Assembly: GCA_032622095.1 (NCBI GenBank)
Contig: CP136063.1
Location: forward strand, 205,515,934-205,579,933
DNA length: 64,000 bases
Direction: 5' to 3'
Origin: Siphonodentalium dalli
Taxonomy: Eukaryota > Mollusca > Scaphopoda > Gadilida > Siphonodentaliidae
The position numbers and the translations under genes were made by a program. Positions 51,436 to 62,221 of this stretch are shown here, piece after piece (the first letter of the stretch is position 1; the number at the start of each line of letters is the position of its first letter). The notes below the pieces were generated by a model that was not told where the DNA came from, did no database searches, and saw only the letters and a program-made list of their open reading frames with translations.

Positions 51436-51796
51436 ATAGCTTTATCGGGTTGCTAGGTCGAGTGGTCATCAACAAACTAGTTAATGACGCAGAATTTCTG
51501 TAATAAGGAGCAATCAGTTCACGGTAACTGAAGCAATTAACAATTCTCTTTGACAACGGGATATTATTATTCCATTCCCAGAATGCTGATGGTTTGCGAT
51601 GAGTGTGAAACATTATCAGTGTAGTGGGTAGGCTTTTAACAGAATGACAAATTGGATAGGGAGCGTGACATTGATGAGTGGAATCAAGGCAACAATGGCC
51701 AATATTCTCATAGGATATTTTCTTCTTATATGAAAATTAAAAGAATGTTTCAACAGTTAAACCTTCCTATACTCAATGATGTGTACCAGTATAGTT

Positions 51797-52758
51797 GTCC
51801 CCCGACGTTTCCGTCGGAGGACTATAGAAATGACCCTCGTCCGTCCGTCCGTCCGTCGAGCCGTCCGTGTGTCCGTGCGTCCGTGCGTCCGAGATTGGGT
51901 ACCTTCATGGTGTAATCAACTCCTCCTACAGTTTTAAATGTAGAGATTTGAAACTCTGGGATATTGTTCCTAACATGTTGGTGATTTGCAACATCTATAT
52001 AGCTAATAAAAAATATCATTTTTTCCATATTTTTGGGGGGGTTTTCGACTTAGAAAATTTGGAACATTTTTGCCTTTTGGATGAGATTGGGTACCTTCAT
52101 GGTGTAATCAACTCCTCCTACAGTTTTAAACGTAGAGATTTGAAACTCTGGGATATTGTTCCTAACATGTTGGTGATTTGCAACATCTATATAGCTAATC
52201 AAAAATATAATTTTTTCCATATTTTTTGGGGGGTTTTCGACTTAGAAAATTTGGAACATTTTTGCCTTTTGGATGAGATTGGGTACCTTCATGGTGTAAT
52301 CAACTCCTCCTACAGTTTTAAATGTAGAGATTTGAAACTCTGGGATATTGTTCCTAACATGTTGGTGATTTGCAACATCTATATAGCTAATAAAAAATAT
52401 CATTTTTTCCATATTTTTGGGGGGTTTTCGACTTAGAAAATTTGGAACATTTTTGCCTTTTGGATGAGATTGGGTACCTTCATGGTGTAATCAACTCCTC
52501 CTACAGTTTTAAATGTAGAGATTTGAAACTCTGGGATATTGTTCCTAACATGTTGGTGATTTGCAACATCTATATAGCTAATACAAAAATATAATTTTTT
52601 CGCGTTTGTATGCGTTTGTTCATCGGGTTGTTTTGTCCAAGAAATTTTGCCAAGAAATTTTGCGGTGGTTTGCAACATCTATATACTGTATAACATTGTT
52701 GCAAATAGTATCCTTCTAACAAATCCAATCATGAAGTTTACCACTCGAGTCGGGGGAC
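51797..52758. mobile_element. Element with GTCCCCCGAC ends, CCGT head and 192-bp tandem units
   Basis: Left GTCCCCCGACG (with its own hairpin to CGTCGGAGG) and right CGAGTCGGGGGAC are short inverted ends. Next comes a (CCGT/CCGTGCGT)n tract (51839-51890), then 3.7 near-identical tandem units, then a unique stretch. No transposase. The arrangement resembles widespread invertebrate non-autonomous elements with internal satellites. Confidence 0.75.
51891..52600. repeat. 192-bp tandem repeat, 3.7 units
   Basis: Units start GAGATTGGGTACCTTCATGG at 51891, 52083, 52275 and 52466; the last is partial. Differences between units are a handful of substitutions and G-run length. Because 192 is divisible by 3, the array reads as an open repeated frame of 64 codons per unit. 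This probably has no coding meaning. Confidence 0.9.
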
Positions 52759-52774
52759 ATGTGGTCTGCGACCT

Positions 52775-53025
52775 TTTATTCCCTTAGAAAATGTTCACAT
52801 AATAAGTTCAACAAATGACCATTTTGTTGAACTTATTATCTGAACATTTCCCACCAACGAATATTCAATATGAATCCTTCAGTACTTGTATTATAATACA
52901 ATATATCTGAACATCTGACTACCTTCTGCTAATTTACCCTGAACGCACCTTAATATGAATAATAGCCCATTCCAATGTATACATATATTACTGAATGGGA
53001 AAAACCATTTGGTATGGAAATGGTT
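52775..53025. mobile_element. Diverged TTAA-type MITE copy
   Basis: Shares AAATGTTCA, AACTTATTATCTGAACATTT, AATCCTTCAGTACTTGTATT and ATTCCAATGTATACATAT with 48687-48909. It contains a 64-bp internal hairpin (52787-52850). Its right end, AAATGGTTAA, shares the TTAA with the next element. Confidence 0.6.
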
Positions 53026-53350
53026 AACCCTTTGGAGAGTATCTGTAACGTCATACACATGACGTCATGAGTAAATTTAACGTCATAGTTCGGTCAAAAG
53101 TGTCCTATAATTCATTTTAATTTAGGTGCATTTTTTTTTTAACGTGTGTTATCATAATCGATTGCACTTATACATTTGGGACATTATATTAATCAAAATA
53201 ACTCCTATACAAATCATTTATAAATCAGATGATTTATTGAAGTTATGACTTATGTCTATATAAAATAACACTTCCTGAAATGACATATATGTCATTCTAC
53301 TCCTCAACCGATAGACGACATATATGTCGTTCTACTCGCCAAAGGGTTAA
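53024..53350. mobile_element. 327-bp TTAA-bounded piggyBac-like MITE
   Basis: TTAACCCTTTGGAGAGTA and TACTCGCCAAAGGGTTAA are inverted ends with TTAA at both extremes. The interior holds two copies of the palindrome GACATATATGTC followed by TTCTACTC. No ORF. Confidence 0.85.
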
Positions 53351-53429
53351 GCCAGGGGAGACTTCATTCTGATTTGGAAGATTTCTCTCTAAAATCTGTC
53401 ACTCATTTCTTAATGTCTATTGGATATGC

Positions 53430-53622
53430 AAGTCTCCCATAGGGAACCTCAAATATATAAGAGAATACATTGTCCTAACAATATTTATTTTCACCTTGTA
53501 AGCCAGTGCATTCTCTCATATATGCGAGGCTCCCTATGGGAGACTCGTATATATAAGAGAATGCACTGGCACAGGAGCTTTTACTAGTATGCTGCACCAG
53601 CACAGCTTCTGATGAAAGTGTT
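53430..53622. mobile_element. MITE with 69-bp CTCTTATATATGCGAG palindrome
   Basis: A near-perfect palindrome at 53502-53570 (GCCAGTGCATTCTCTCATAT to its inverse) is preceded by a partial second one (tatataagagaatacattg at about 53453-53471). The right side ends in GCACCAGCACAGCTTCTGATG, like the copy ending at 59040. The terminal TTAA is degraded (GTGTTAAG). Confidence 0.65.
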
Positions 53623-53959
53623 AAGATATCTTAGTTTCCACTGACCCTACGAAAGATGTCAAGAATGAGTAGGTAGGGAGGTAGGTAATATTTAACTGGA
53701 CTGCATGGTTAGGTTTAATAACTGTCGAGATTAAAAATTGATCTAAATTAGGGACCTAGCTGTGAATGTGATTCAAAATGACGTTTGTCTGATTTGATTC
53801 AATTTGAAATTGGCTGTCCTAATTAAAATTTTATCGAAACATTTGCACCAGATCCATTTTCATCTGCAGAATATACAGATCGAAATGTTTTTCTTTTATT
53901 TTTGGCATGATGAGAATTCACAGGAATAACAGACACGTGTATATATAACAGTGTTGTAA

Positions 53960-55150
53960 ATCTCCTATATATTTTGAAGACCTCTGTTTGTCTGTCTGTC
54001 TGTCTGTCTGTATGTCTGTATGTCTGTCATTTATACAAATCTACGATTCTCGACCGATCGGGACGAAACTTGGTACGTGTGTGTAGTTTGACCAGGCGGT
54101 CGTTGTTGTCGTATTGATGAGCCCGTGCGGCGCCCGCTTTGCGCAATGCGCAGACGAGATCTCGGAAACGGGTGGAGCTATCGACTTGAAATTTGGTATG
54201 TGAATGTATCTTGCCCCGGATAGGAATTTTATCGGGTCGCCGAGCCCGTGCGACGCCAGCTTCGCGCATGCGCAGACCAGATCTCGGAAACGGGAGAGCT
54301 ATCGACTTGAAATTTGGTTTTTGAATAGCCCGGACAACGTCGGGCTGGGTAGAGCTATCGACTTGAAATTTGGTTTTTGAATAGCCCGGACAACATCGGG
54401 CTCATCGGCTAGTCTCCTATATATTTTGAGACTTCCGTATATTTTTCCTCTATAGAATCGAAAACGGCTGGCTCGATTGAGCTCAAACTTCCCATCTAAG
54501 GGTAAAAACCCACTCATTCTCCACTCCCAATCACAAAAAACGGCACTGTGGGGGTTAATCACGTGATAATTTAATGAGCGTTTGTATATGATGAATCGCT
54601 ATAAAAGAGCGCTTGTTTACAATTCAACGCAACGTTATCGCTCGAAATTTAGCATCGAAAATTTTTAATTTCTTCCATCTAAAACATAATTACGTGTTGG
54701 ACATTTTAAGAATATATAAGTATTACACGCAGACACACGAAGTTTCAGCTTAAATTTTTTTTAAATAAGAGTTTTATCGACATAAATTGATTTTAATGGG
54801 AAATCCTATGTTATTAAATTTTAGGGCCCTGCGAGTGTTTGCACCAGGGTCCATATTTGACAAATTCTACCTGATATCTTTTTCTATTGGAAACTGGGGA
54901 TATCTAATTTCGTACTTAGGGCTTCCAATGGACGGGGGAGATTTTCGTCGGGTCAGTCTGTCCGCCTCAGGTGACCTTGACCTTGAAACGGGTACCCCCA
55001 AATTACCTTGGGCGATATCTCGGTCGTCAGCGGTGTATGCCTGTATGCCTGTACGGGGTTACCTTGAAAAACTAAAATTAATGGATCGACCAAAGCCATG
55101 GGACCAATGCCGCCAGTGGCGGGTTAATCTGCTAGTGATCTATAAATAGT
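53960..55150. mobile_element. CTGT-headed element with internal tandem repeats
   Basis: A (CTGT)n tract at 53990-54026 is followed by diverged units of about 120 bp (GAGCCCGTGCG...GATCTCGGAAACGGG) and then two near-identical 57-bp units containing GAGCTATCGACTTGAAATTT and AGCCCGGACAAC (about 54295-54405). The phrase TCTCCTATATATTTTGA occurs at 53960 and again at 54413, suggesting nesting or a larger duplication. The open frame at 54787-55149 is not recognisable. Confidence 0.55.
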
Positions 55151-55584
55151 CTGCTCAGTTTCTGTAATAGACTGCCCGGATTGGAGATTTCAGGAATTGC
55201 GGATCACAAGGAAATTTCATACAAAATCATTCGGCAAACCACACCAACCTCCGATCAGTATACTACCATAGGTCAAGGAGTTCAAAATGATATAATTGGC
55301 AGATTTCAGTACCAGTATACAGGTGCCATATGTTGACTGATGATGTTTGCTGAATGAGGAAGTTAGGAGTAACGTTAAACAGAGTTACTCCCCATCCATC
55401 ACTCATCACAGACACATCCATCTGTATTCATGACTCAAATGAGCTGTATGCATATTCTAGAGATACTATCTTTCTTGTTGATTCTGGTATCATCACATTA
55501 GTGCTTGGTAGATGGTTTATTGCATAGAAGACGCATTATTATGGTTACATAATACAATATCCATTGACGATCTCATATATGTAT

Positions 55585-56043
55585 GCAAGCCTGAATTGAC
55601 TGTGTCTGCCATTTGCAGAATGAGGTCCCCAGAGGGTGAATTTAGTGACACTATCCCACACAGCAAGCTAGGGTCATCAAATTCACCCTCTGGGGACCTC
55701 ATTCTGCTAAGGCCTTTACTGCTATATATAGGAGATCTAGGATCAGATTGAAGTTCCCCAGTTGAAGTTGGTGATGCTCATGCATTGTCGGCTCGATTCT
55801 GCATTTTATCTTCTGCAAATCAGGGGATATAGAAACTCAATATAAGGGAAAAAGTAACTAAAAACAATGTTAAAAAAAAAAATTGAGACTATATATTATA
55901 CTTCCCAGAAGATGAGGCCTAAGCAGAATGAAGTCCTCAGAGGGGATTTTTGTGATGCTAGTCTGCCATGCGGGATAACGTCACTAAATTCACCCTCTGG
56001 GGACCTCATTCTGAAACTGTCAGACACACTAAATTCAGGCTTT
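55585..56043 (+). mobile_element. hAT-like two-hairpin MITE, full copy
   Basis: Same layout as 47888-48351: TIR AAGCCTGAATT / AATTCAGGCTT, hairpin 55617-55710, body with GATCTAGGATCAGATTGAAG and TTTTATCTTCTGCAAATCAG, and hairpin 55923-56013. GCAxx/TGCAT-like sequence flanks both ends, but an exact target duplication is not clear. Confidence 0.85.
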
Positions 56044-56786
56044 CTGCATGATGTTTTTGATTTGTTATGGCTATCGGTTCAAGTGTTCTCATAATTGTTC
56101 CATGCCATGGGAATCGGTCCTGCTAGAAACAATTACACCTGTTTGGATTCATGCATGTTCACAACTGATGATTTTCTCTAAAAAAACGTAAACAATAACA
56201 ACCCAACCAAAATGGCGTGCATCTCGCTCGACAACAAATGTGTGATTTTTTCCGTCTGATGTGATAGCAGGAGGTTTAATACATGACATATTTTTTCCAT
56301 TGATATTTGTTTAGTAACCACTATATAAATTAATGTTTTAGTGAATATTTGCCTGTATTTTACACATTAATGACAAGTTTAGCTATAACGATTCGTTTAA
56401 TAGAATTACGTCAACATAACCGTGGATTGGAGACCACCATACTGTTATTGTGTTGTTGTTTTATTATATATCGAAGCATTAAAGCAGTTATCATAGAAAA
56501 TATTTTTTTGAGATGGTAACGTTTATCTTGTTCACAGATGCAGTCTACACCCATTTGAAAGATATAAGCGGCAATATTTACAGCGAACCTTTCTTATGGA
56601 CTCATAGAATGCCCAATATGATATCGCCATTAAATTACCTCACTCTCTCTATTGTCAGAGCATGATATGCATACATGTATCTCTTCAAGTGTACAACTAT
56701 TGTGTCTTATAAATGAGTAACAAAATAACACGTTTTAGTCACACGAACACAACTAAATAATAGCGATGTTTGTTAGGACATGTTTT

Positions 56787-57226
56787 TCATATTTTATGTT
56801 CACATGTACCGGTATGTGTCTGGTCTCTCTCAGGACTGTGTCTTGAAAGACCCAACCTGCAAGCATAACATTTGCCACATGCGCAGAAAAAATCAAGATC
56901 ACGGTTATGTTTGGCTTTGATGTGGTCTGTCAGGCTTTGATTGTGTCTATATTCAGAACCGCACATCACATACATGTATGTGCCTTCGCACTAGGCTGCC
57001 ACATGCCGCTTTTCTCATGTCGCATCTGGTACGTCTGTTGTGCAAAATTTGCCTTGCATATATAGATTGCAAATGTTGAGCTGGTGTTTAGATGCATATT
57101 CATATGGTCGACTAATTGGAATTTGCGAATGAATGTTTTCTCACACAGAGTTGTGTGCGTGCATTTTTTTGTGTGCATATACAGCCAAATTTGACCCTGT
57201 TGAACAGCTCTTCCCTCATATTGCAC
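56787..57226 (-). pseudogene. C2H2 zinc-finger gene remnant
   Basis: The minus-strand frame 57226-56966 reads CEKTFIRKFQLVDHMNMHLN and ICKANFAQQTYQMRHEKSG; a second frame from 56975 reads MCGSEYRHNQSLTDHIKAKH and ends LGLSRHSPERDQTHTGTCEH. These are C2H2-finger shapes (Cys, F/Y, L, H-x3-5-H) and a TGT linker, but several Cys residues are missing and the frame shifts near 56975. Most likely a decayed exon of a C2H2 zinc-finger gene. No intact partner is present. Confidence 0.5.
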
Positions 57227-57579
57227 AAACCATTTGTTGGTGATGATCTTTGTGAGCGTTAGGCCTATTCAGTGGTAGCAAATGAGTCGCACAATACATT
57301 GATACACTAATAGATCCGCGTCGCCATAAGTTACATGTACTTTTCATTTGGGCATAGACGAGGGCTGCTCCGCAACGGTGACATCATCAATGTTGAAATC
57401 AGTGATGGAGCCGTCGACTGCCGATAACTCGGTGTCCATGACTGACAGAGAATATTGTATTACATGATAATTATGCTTATTTATCATATAATAATAACAC
57501 AAAGTAACGCGAGTTAATAATCATGGGGGGCGACCGATCTGGATGAACACTGGTACGGGTAATGTACATATTTTCGCAA

Positions 57580-57740
57580 CTGGTTGTTTTTGTTCACAGT
57601 CATATACGGAAGCACACTGGTATATAGGATACGGATGCATGCTGGTATAAAATGTGATCATGTTAAATATGGTACCAGCATGCATCCACATCCTATACCA
57701 GTGTGTATCCGTATATGACTCTGAACACAAACAACTAGCC
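57580..57740. repeat. Hairpin element with about 70-bp arms
   Basis: The left arm ggttgtttttgttcacag...catatacgga...gcatgctggta and right arm taccagcatgc...tccgtatatg...acaaacaactagcc are inverted with scattered mismatches, around a loop of about 20 bases. It lies inside a spurious long open frame (57521-57928), which this structure explains. Confidence 0.8.
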
Positions 57741-58850
57741 AGGAATCTGTGCCAGTGTACATCCGGGCTATCATCGCCCCCACCCGCATGATAATTCACA
57801 AAGTTAATTTTTAAGCACTGACTTCTTAATATCACTACCACGACACGGTTTGATTGATCAACGTCAAAATTCCATGACGTTAATTGGCTTACAAATTTCT
57901 CTCTGACGGCATTGCGTATAGCTGCCAAAAAAACATCTAAAAATATAGTTCTTTAAGAATTTACTTTTGTTTTGTGGCTCTTTTAAGCAAAGACAGTGAT
58001 TTTAAAAGTGGTAAACATAATATGGACTTCGTGTTTCTCTAGTATATATATATGATATTAACGAAACTCGAGTTTTCCGTTTTGCCGAGCCTCAGACAAT
58101 TTCTTATACTTGTTTCATAAATATAAAATGAGAGAAACACTTTGTCATCTATTATTATTATTTCAGACTAGAAATTCATATAATTGCAATCACATTTACA
58201 TACATAAGTTTGATAATTATGTGTCATAATGTTGTACTGTTATAGATTATTTATAAACGAAAAACATTTCTTACATTATTCTGATAAAGTAACCCAAACT
58301 GGAATCATCTGGAAAAAATATGATGACTGTTCATTATTTATTTATTAAGTGAGATTTATTTAGGTTTTTAATCTGAATTATAATTGATCCGATTAAGTTG
58401 TTTCACTGTAAAATATATGGGTTTGTGAATAAAGGTTTTGTGGTGGAGCTTTTGATATGTGTTGCTATTTTAATGCTGATGAAAATCCTTCTGAAAGTGC
58501 ATTGACGCGCATCAAGTATTTACAGAACCTTTATAATCTCGCTGGAGAGGCCATATACACAATATTGATACGTTATTGTATCTATAATCTATCGACATTC
58601 ACTTTGTAAACTGTACCTGAAACGGATGTTGACTGGAACATCATGTCGAGAAGGTCAGATAAGTTGTACCCTACCTATATCTCCTCGCACGTAAAACATA
58701 TACATGTAATACGTGCAGCACGAGAGTTGATTCGGTCGTTTTGCTGTTCAATTCATTGAACAGTTTGTCGTCGATGATAACTTATGGCTGTACAGTCAAC
58801 CATATATGCAAAATAACGATGTTTGAAGGAATTTTTGTACGAGGCGTATT
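57741..58850. other. Intergenic DNA without recognised gene
   Basis: Strongly AT-rich, low in repeats; nothing recognised. Confidence 0.35.
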
Positions 58851-58859
58851 TTCTGTATT

Positions 58860-59040
58860 AGGGAGCCTCGCATACTAGTATATAAGAGAGTTAGTGTTGG
58901 CCTAACAATATTTACCTTGTAAGCCAGTGCATGCTCTTATATAATTAAGCGAGGCTCCCTATGTGAGACTCAGACATATAAGAGAATGCACTGGCATAGG
59001 ATTTTTAACACTGCACCAGCTCCCGTCATGAAAGGGTTAA
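58860..59040. mobile_element. TTAA-type MITE, right end with palindrome
   Basis: A palindrome at 58923-58995 (GCCAGTGCATGCTCTTATAT to its inverse) is followed by GCACCAGCTCCCGTCATGAAAG and GGGTTAA (TTAA 59037-59040). The left terminus is not recognisable. Same family as 53430-53622 and, by its end, 50461-50689. Confidence 0.65.
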
Positions 59041-59181
59041 TATGATTGGAACTTTAAAAAAAAATTCTGCCCTCAAACCAACATGCAGATTTATCTCATA
59101 TTTGATGTGAAAGGTCCTTGGATGATTGAGATTCAGATTTGTTCAAGGGATATGCTGTTGAAGAAGACCATTCTGTAGCTA

Positions 59182-59361
59182 CAGTAATGCCCTAAATAAT
59201 CAACTCCTTAACCACAGCAGAAATATGGCTTGTTGCCATTCATCGGAAAGCTATCAGTGAGAGCTTTCTGATGAATGGCAACAAACCATATTTCCGACTA
59301 AATCCTGAAAAACTACACATAATTCGACTGGTTAAGGAGTCGATTATTTAGGGCATTATTG
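59182..59361. mobile_element. Tc1/mariner-like palindromic MITE, copy 3
   Basis: CAGTAATGCCCTAAATAATC at the left and GATTATTTAGGGCATTATTG at the right, flanked by TA. The left arm has lost about 30 bases between CAGCAGAA and ATATGGCTTG relative to the right arm. Confidence 0.85.
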
Positions 59362-59985
59362 TACAAGGTCTTAACAAAACTTTCCCCACTAAGGAATTCA
59401 TTGAAAGGGACCCATCATTTTGACTGCTCACCCACTGCCAGCATACCTTTATGCAAGATGTTAGCACCCCACCCCCCTCCCCTTAGATAAGAAAACAAAT
59501 GATATAGAAAAAGCAATAGTAATCACATATAATAAGCCTCCTCACAAAGCGATGCAAACCATTCTAACCTAATGAGTAAATCTTCTTCGTCTTGTGCTTA
59601 TATCCCATAAGAATTGTCTGAGTCTGTCCAAAAACTGTCAGATCTGACCCTCAGGAATTGACTGCCCCTCACATTGATCAATCTCCTAATTTCTTTTGTA
59701 TCGGCGACATATGATTGACATGAGAATCTCCACGGATACTTGTTATGGAAGGCCACTCGTTTTTCTTGTACGCCCGTGTGTGATGTGTTTTCGATGTAAA
59801 TGAGGCTTCTGCTTCTCTCTGGAGATTTTTTTCTTTGTTGGTCGATGCAAACTAATCCAATCTGACGAGCTATTCTTCATTTCGCGCTTACTTCCCATAA
59901 AGGATTGTCTGTGACTGTTCTGTGCATTTTTATTTCAATTGAAATTTTATCTTTTTACTCACCTTTAAAGATGGTCTATCTCTTT

Positions 59986-60239
59986 CAAGCCTTGAAATAG
60001 TGAGCCTGTCATTTGCAGAATGAGGTCCACAGGGGGTGAATTTAGTGATGCTACCCCACATAGCGGGCTAGCATCACCAAATTCACCCTCTGGGAACCTC
60101 ATTCTGCTGAGATGTAAGCAGAATGAGGTCCCCAGAGGGTGAATTTGGTGATGCTAGCCCACTATGCGGGGTAGCATCACTAAATTCACCCTCTGGGGAC
60201 CTCATTCTGCAAATGACAGACACACTATTTCAAGGCTTG
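59986..60239. mobile_element. hAT-like two-hairpin MITE, short form with 8-bp TSD
   Basis: TIRs CAAGCCTTGAAATAGTG and CACTATTTCAAGGCTTG are perfect inverses. The 8-bp ATCTCTTT is at 59978-59985 and again at 60240-60247. The two terminal hairpins are present (60018-60107 and 60118-60210), but the central body is replaced by about 10 bases (GAGATGTAA). This copy fixes the family's ends and its hAT-like target duplication. Confidence 0.9.
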
Positions 60240-60884
60240 ATCTCTTTGTAAACATGTGCTATATAGTTAACAGGGTATAAGATATTAGATATGAATGAAG
60301 ACTCCTGTCTGGAAATGCTTCTATTGATTAATATTGATTATATTTTGAACATTGTCAGGTCTAAAAAGGTGTGGTTGTTTAGCTAACGAACAATATTGGT
60401 TACTGTTAACAGAGACCAGAAATTTTATTGTGTAATTTTGTCACAAATAAACGATATATATAGTTAAACTCATTATTGCTTATAACTATGGAATAAAACA
60501 ATACAAACAATCAATCTGGGATATTTGATGTTCGGAACGTAGCTATGGGAACTGCCTAAATGATCTCTATCGCTATATGGTATCACCTGAATGGTCTGTT
60601 TGAAAAATAGAACAATAAAGTGTCCCATTTTATCATCTCATTTCATAATAAAATATTCAAAATAAAATCAATATTAATTGATAGAAGCATTTCCGGACAG
60701 GGGACTTCAATTCATATTTATTATTTTATACACACGCAAACGTTTCAAATTTGTTATTTAAAGAGATAATCCATCTTTAAGTTGAATATGCAAAATGAAA
60801 GATTGTAATTGCTGTCCAGGAAGAGAGAATACATAATTTTTCTGCCCCGAAAAAAAAAATCTGGAGCATACAGTATTTTTCTTT
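60240..60884. other. Intergenic DNA without recognised gene
   Basis: AT-rich. The phrase CTGTCTGGAAATGCTTCTAT (about 60305) has an inverted echo near 60680-60700 (ATAGAAGCATTTCCGGACAG), possibly the outer arms of another foldback. Confidence 0.35.
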
Positions 60885-61420
60885 TCTGTCTGTCTGTCCA
60901 TAAGATTTTTTGTGTCCGCTCCATAACATCGTGATGTTTTTTTTATTCTGTTGAAACTTGCCATAGTTGTTCCTAATGAGGAGACAATGTGTCGCGCACA
61001 ACAGTTTTGTTCAATTTTTGAAGATCAAGGTCACAGAACAAGGTTGTTCTCTCATTTAAGTCACACTACCCTTTGTATCCACTCCATAACTTTTGTGTAC
61101 ATCACATGATTTCAACGAAACAAGGCATGATGGTTTACCTGAGGGTGACGATGTGTCACGATAATTGTGCATTGAGGTTTGTAAAAGATCATAGTTGTTT
61201 CTAATGAGGAGACGATGTGTTGCATACACATTTTGTTTTAATTGTTCAAGGTCGCAGGACAAGGTTGTTCTCGCAATTATAAAGTCTCCAGACACTACCC
61301 TCCATGCACATCTCATGATTTCAACAAAACAAGGTGTGATGGTTAACCTAAGGGTGATGAATTGTCACAAATGTATGTGTGCATTGTGGTTTGTCAAAGG
61401 TCAAGGTCGGATGGGTATTA
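60885..61420. repeat. CTGT-headed diverged tandem repeat, about 240-bp unit
   Basis: A short TCTGTCTGTCTGTCC head (60885-60899) is followed by two to three diverged units sharing CATAGTTGTTxCTAATGAGG, GACxATGTGT, AGGTCxCAGxACAAGG, TTGTTCTC, CATGATTTCAACxAAACAAG and TGATGGTTxACCTxAGGGTG. No ORF of interest. The AAACxAGGxxTGATGGTT phrase is characteristic of a family common in bivalve and other invertebrate genomes. Confidence 0.7.
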
Positions 61421-61607
61421 TATTAAAAAATTCTTCATGGAACGCAACATTACAAATTATTGGAGGTCAGGGTATAAATTCGCTCACGAGTTGCTTCATT
61501 ACTGGGGCATAGTCACTTTTGAGTGACATTTCTTGTTTCATCTCAAATTATGGAAAATAAATTGCAGGAAGTGTGGCTGCTTATTTGCATCTGGCAATTT
61601 TGTATGG

Positions 61608-61985
61608 GAGGCCAAATTCTCTTTTAATAAATAATTGCGCTGAAGCATAATTAATTGCGCAATTGAATTCAGCGCAATTGAATTGCACTGAAGTGCAGTT
61701 GTATTGTGCTAAAGTTCAATTGAATTGTGCTTCAACGCAATTGAAAATCAATTGCGCTTCAGCACAATTGAATTGCGCTTCAGCACAGTATTTCATTCAT
61801 GAGTGTAAACCCCCCCCCCCCCCCCCCCCCCCAGAAATTGAATGGTTTAGTTCTCATGAATCAACAGAGATTGCATTTCTACACAAATAAGAATTACTCT
61901 TTATACCAGTGGTAGGCCAAATTCACATTTAATAATTGCACTTCAATGCAATTATTTGCGCTTCAGCACAATTGAAAAAATTACA
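61608..61985. repeat. Array of 21-bp partly palindromic units with flanking direct repeat
   Basis: CTGAAG/CTTCAG centres recur at about 61640, 61667, 61688, 61709, 61730, 61757 and 61778, within units like AATTGAATTGCGCTTCAGCAC. Steps are about 21 or 27 bp. The array is flanked by GGCCAAATTCxCxTTTAATAA at 61610 and again at 61915, the second followed by two more units. A C-run of 23 (61810-61832) lies between. Confidence 0.75.
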
Positions 61986-62221
61986 CAGCACCCAGTTAGC
62001 CAAAGTTCCAGTTAGCTCCAGGCATATCTTCAAATTATATGGCACAGCTAGGGGACCATGGCTAACCTGCTAACTGTGACCTTAACCAATCTGACCCTGG
62101 ATAGTGGATACCGTTTTCAAGTCTCACATTCTAAATATGAATTCGCACAACATTGCTACACATAACATGTGTATATGGTTGCAAAACATTTTCAAAGAGC
62201 AACTAGTGAATTACCATCTTG

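Noticed and set aside
54787-55149. Open frame of 120 codons
   Set aside because: Lies in or next to a repeat-rich element, no recognisable family, no splice or promoter support.
57521-57928. Long minus-strand open frame of 135 codons
   Set aside because: It is crossed by a 160-bp inverted repeat, has no ATG at its start, and shows no recognisable domain.
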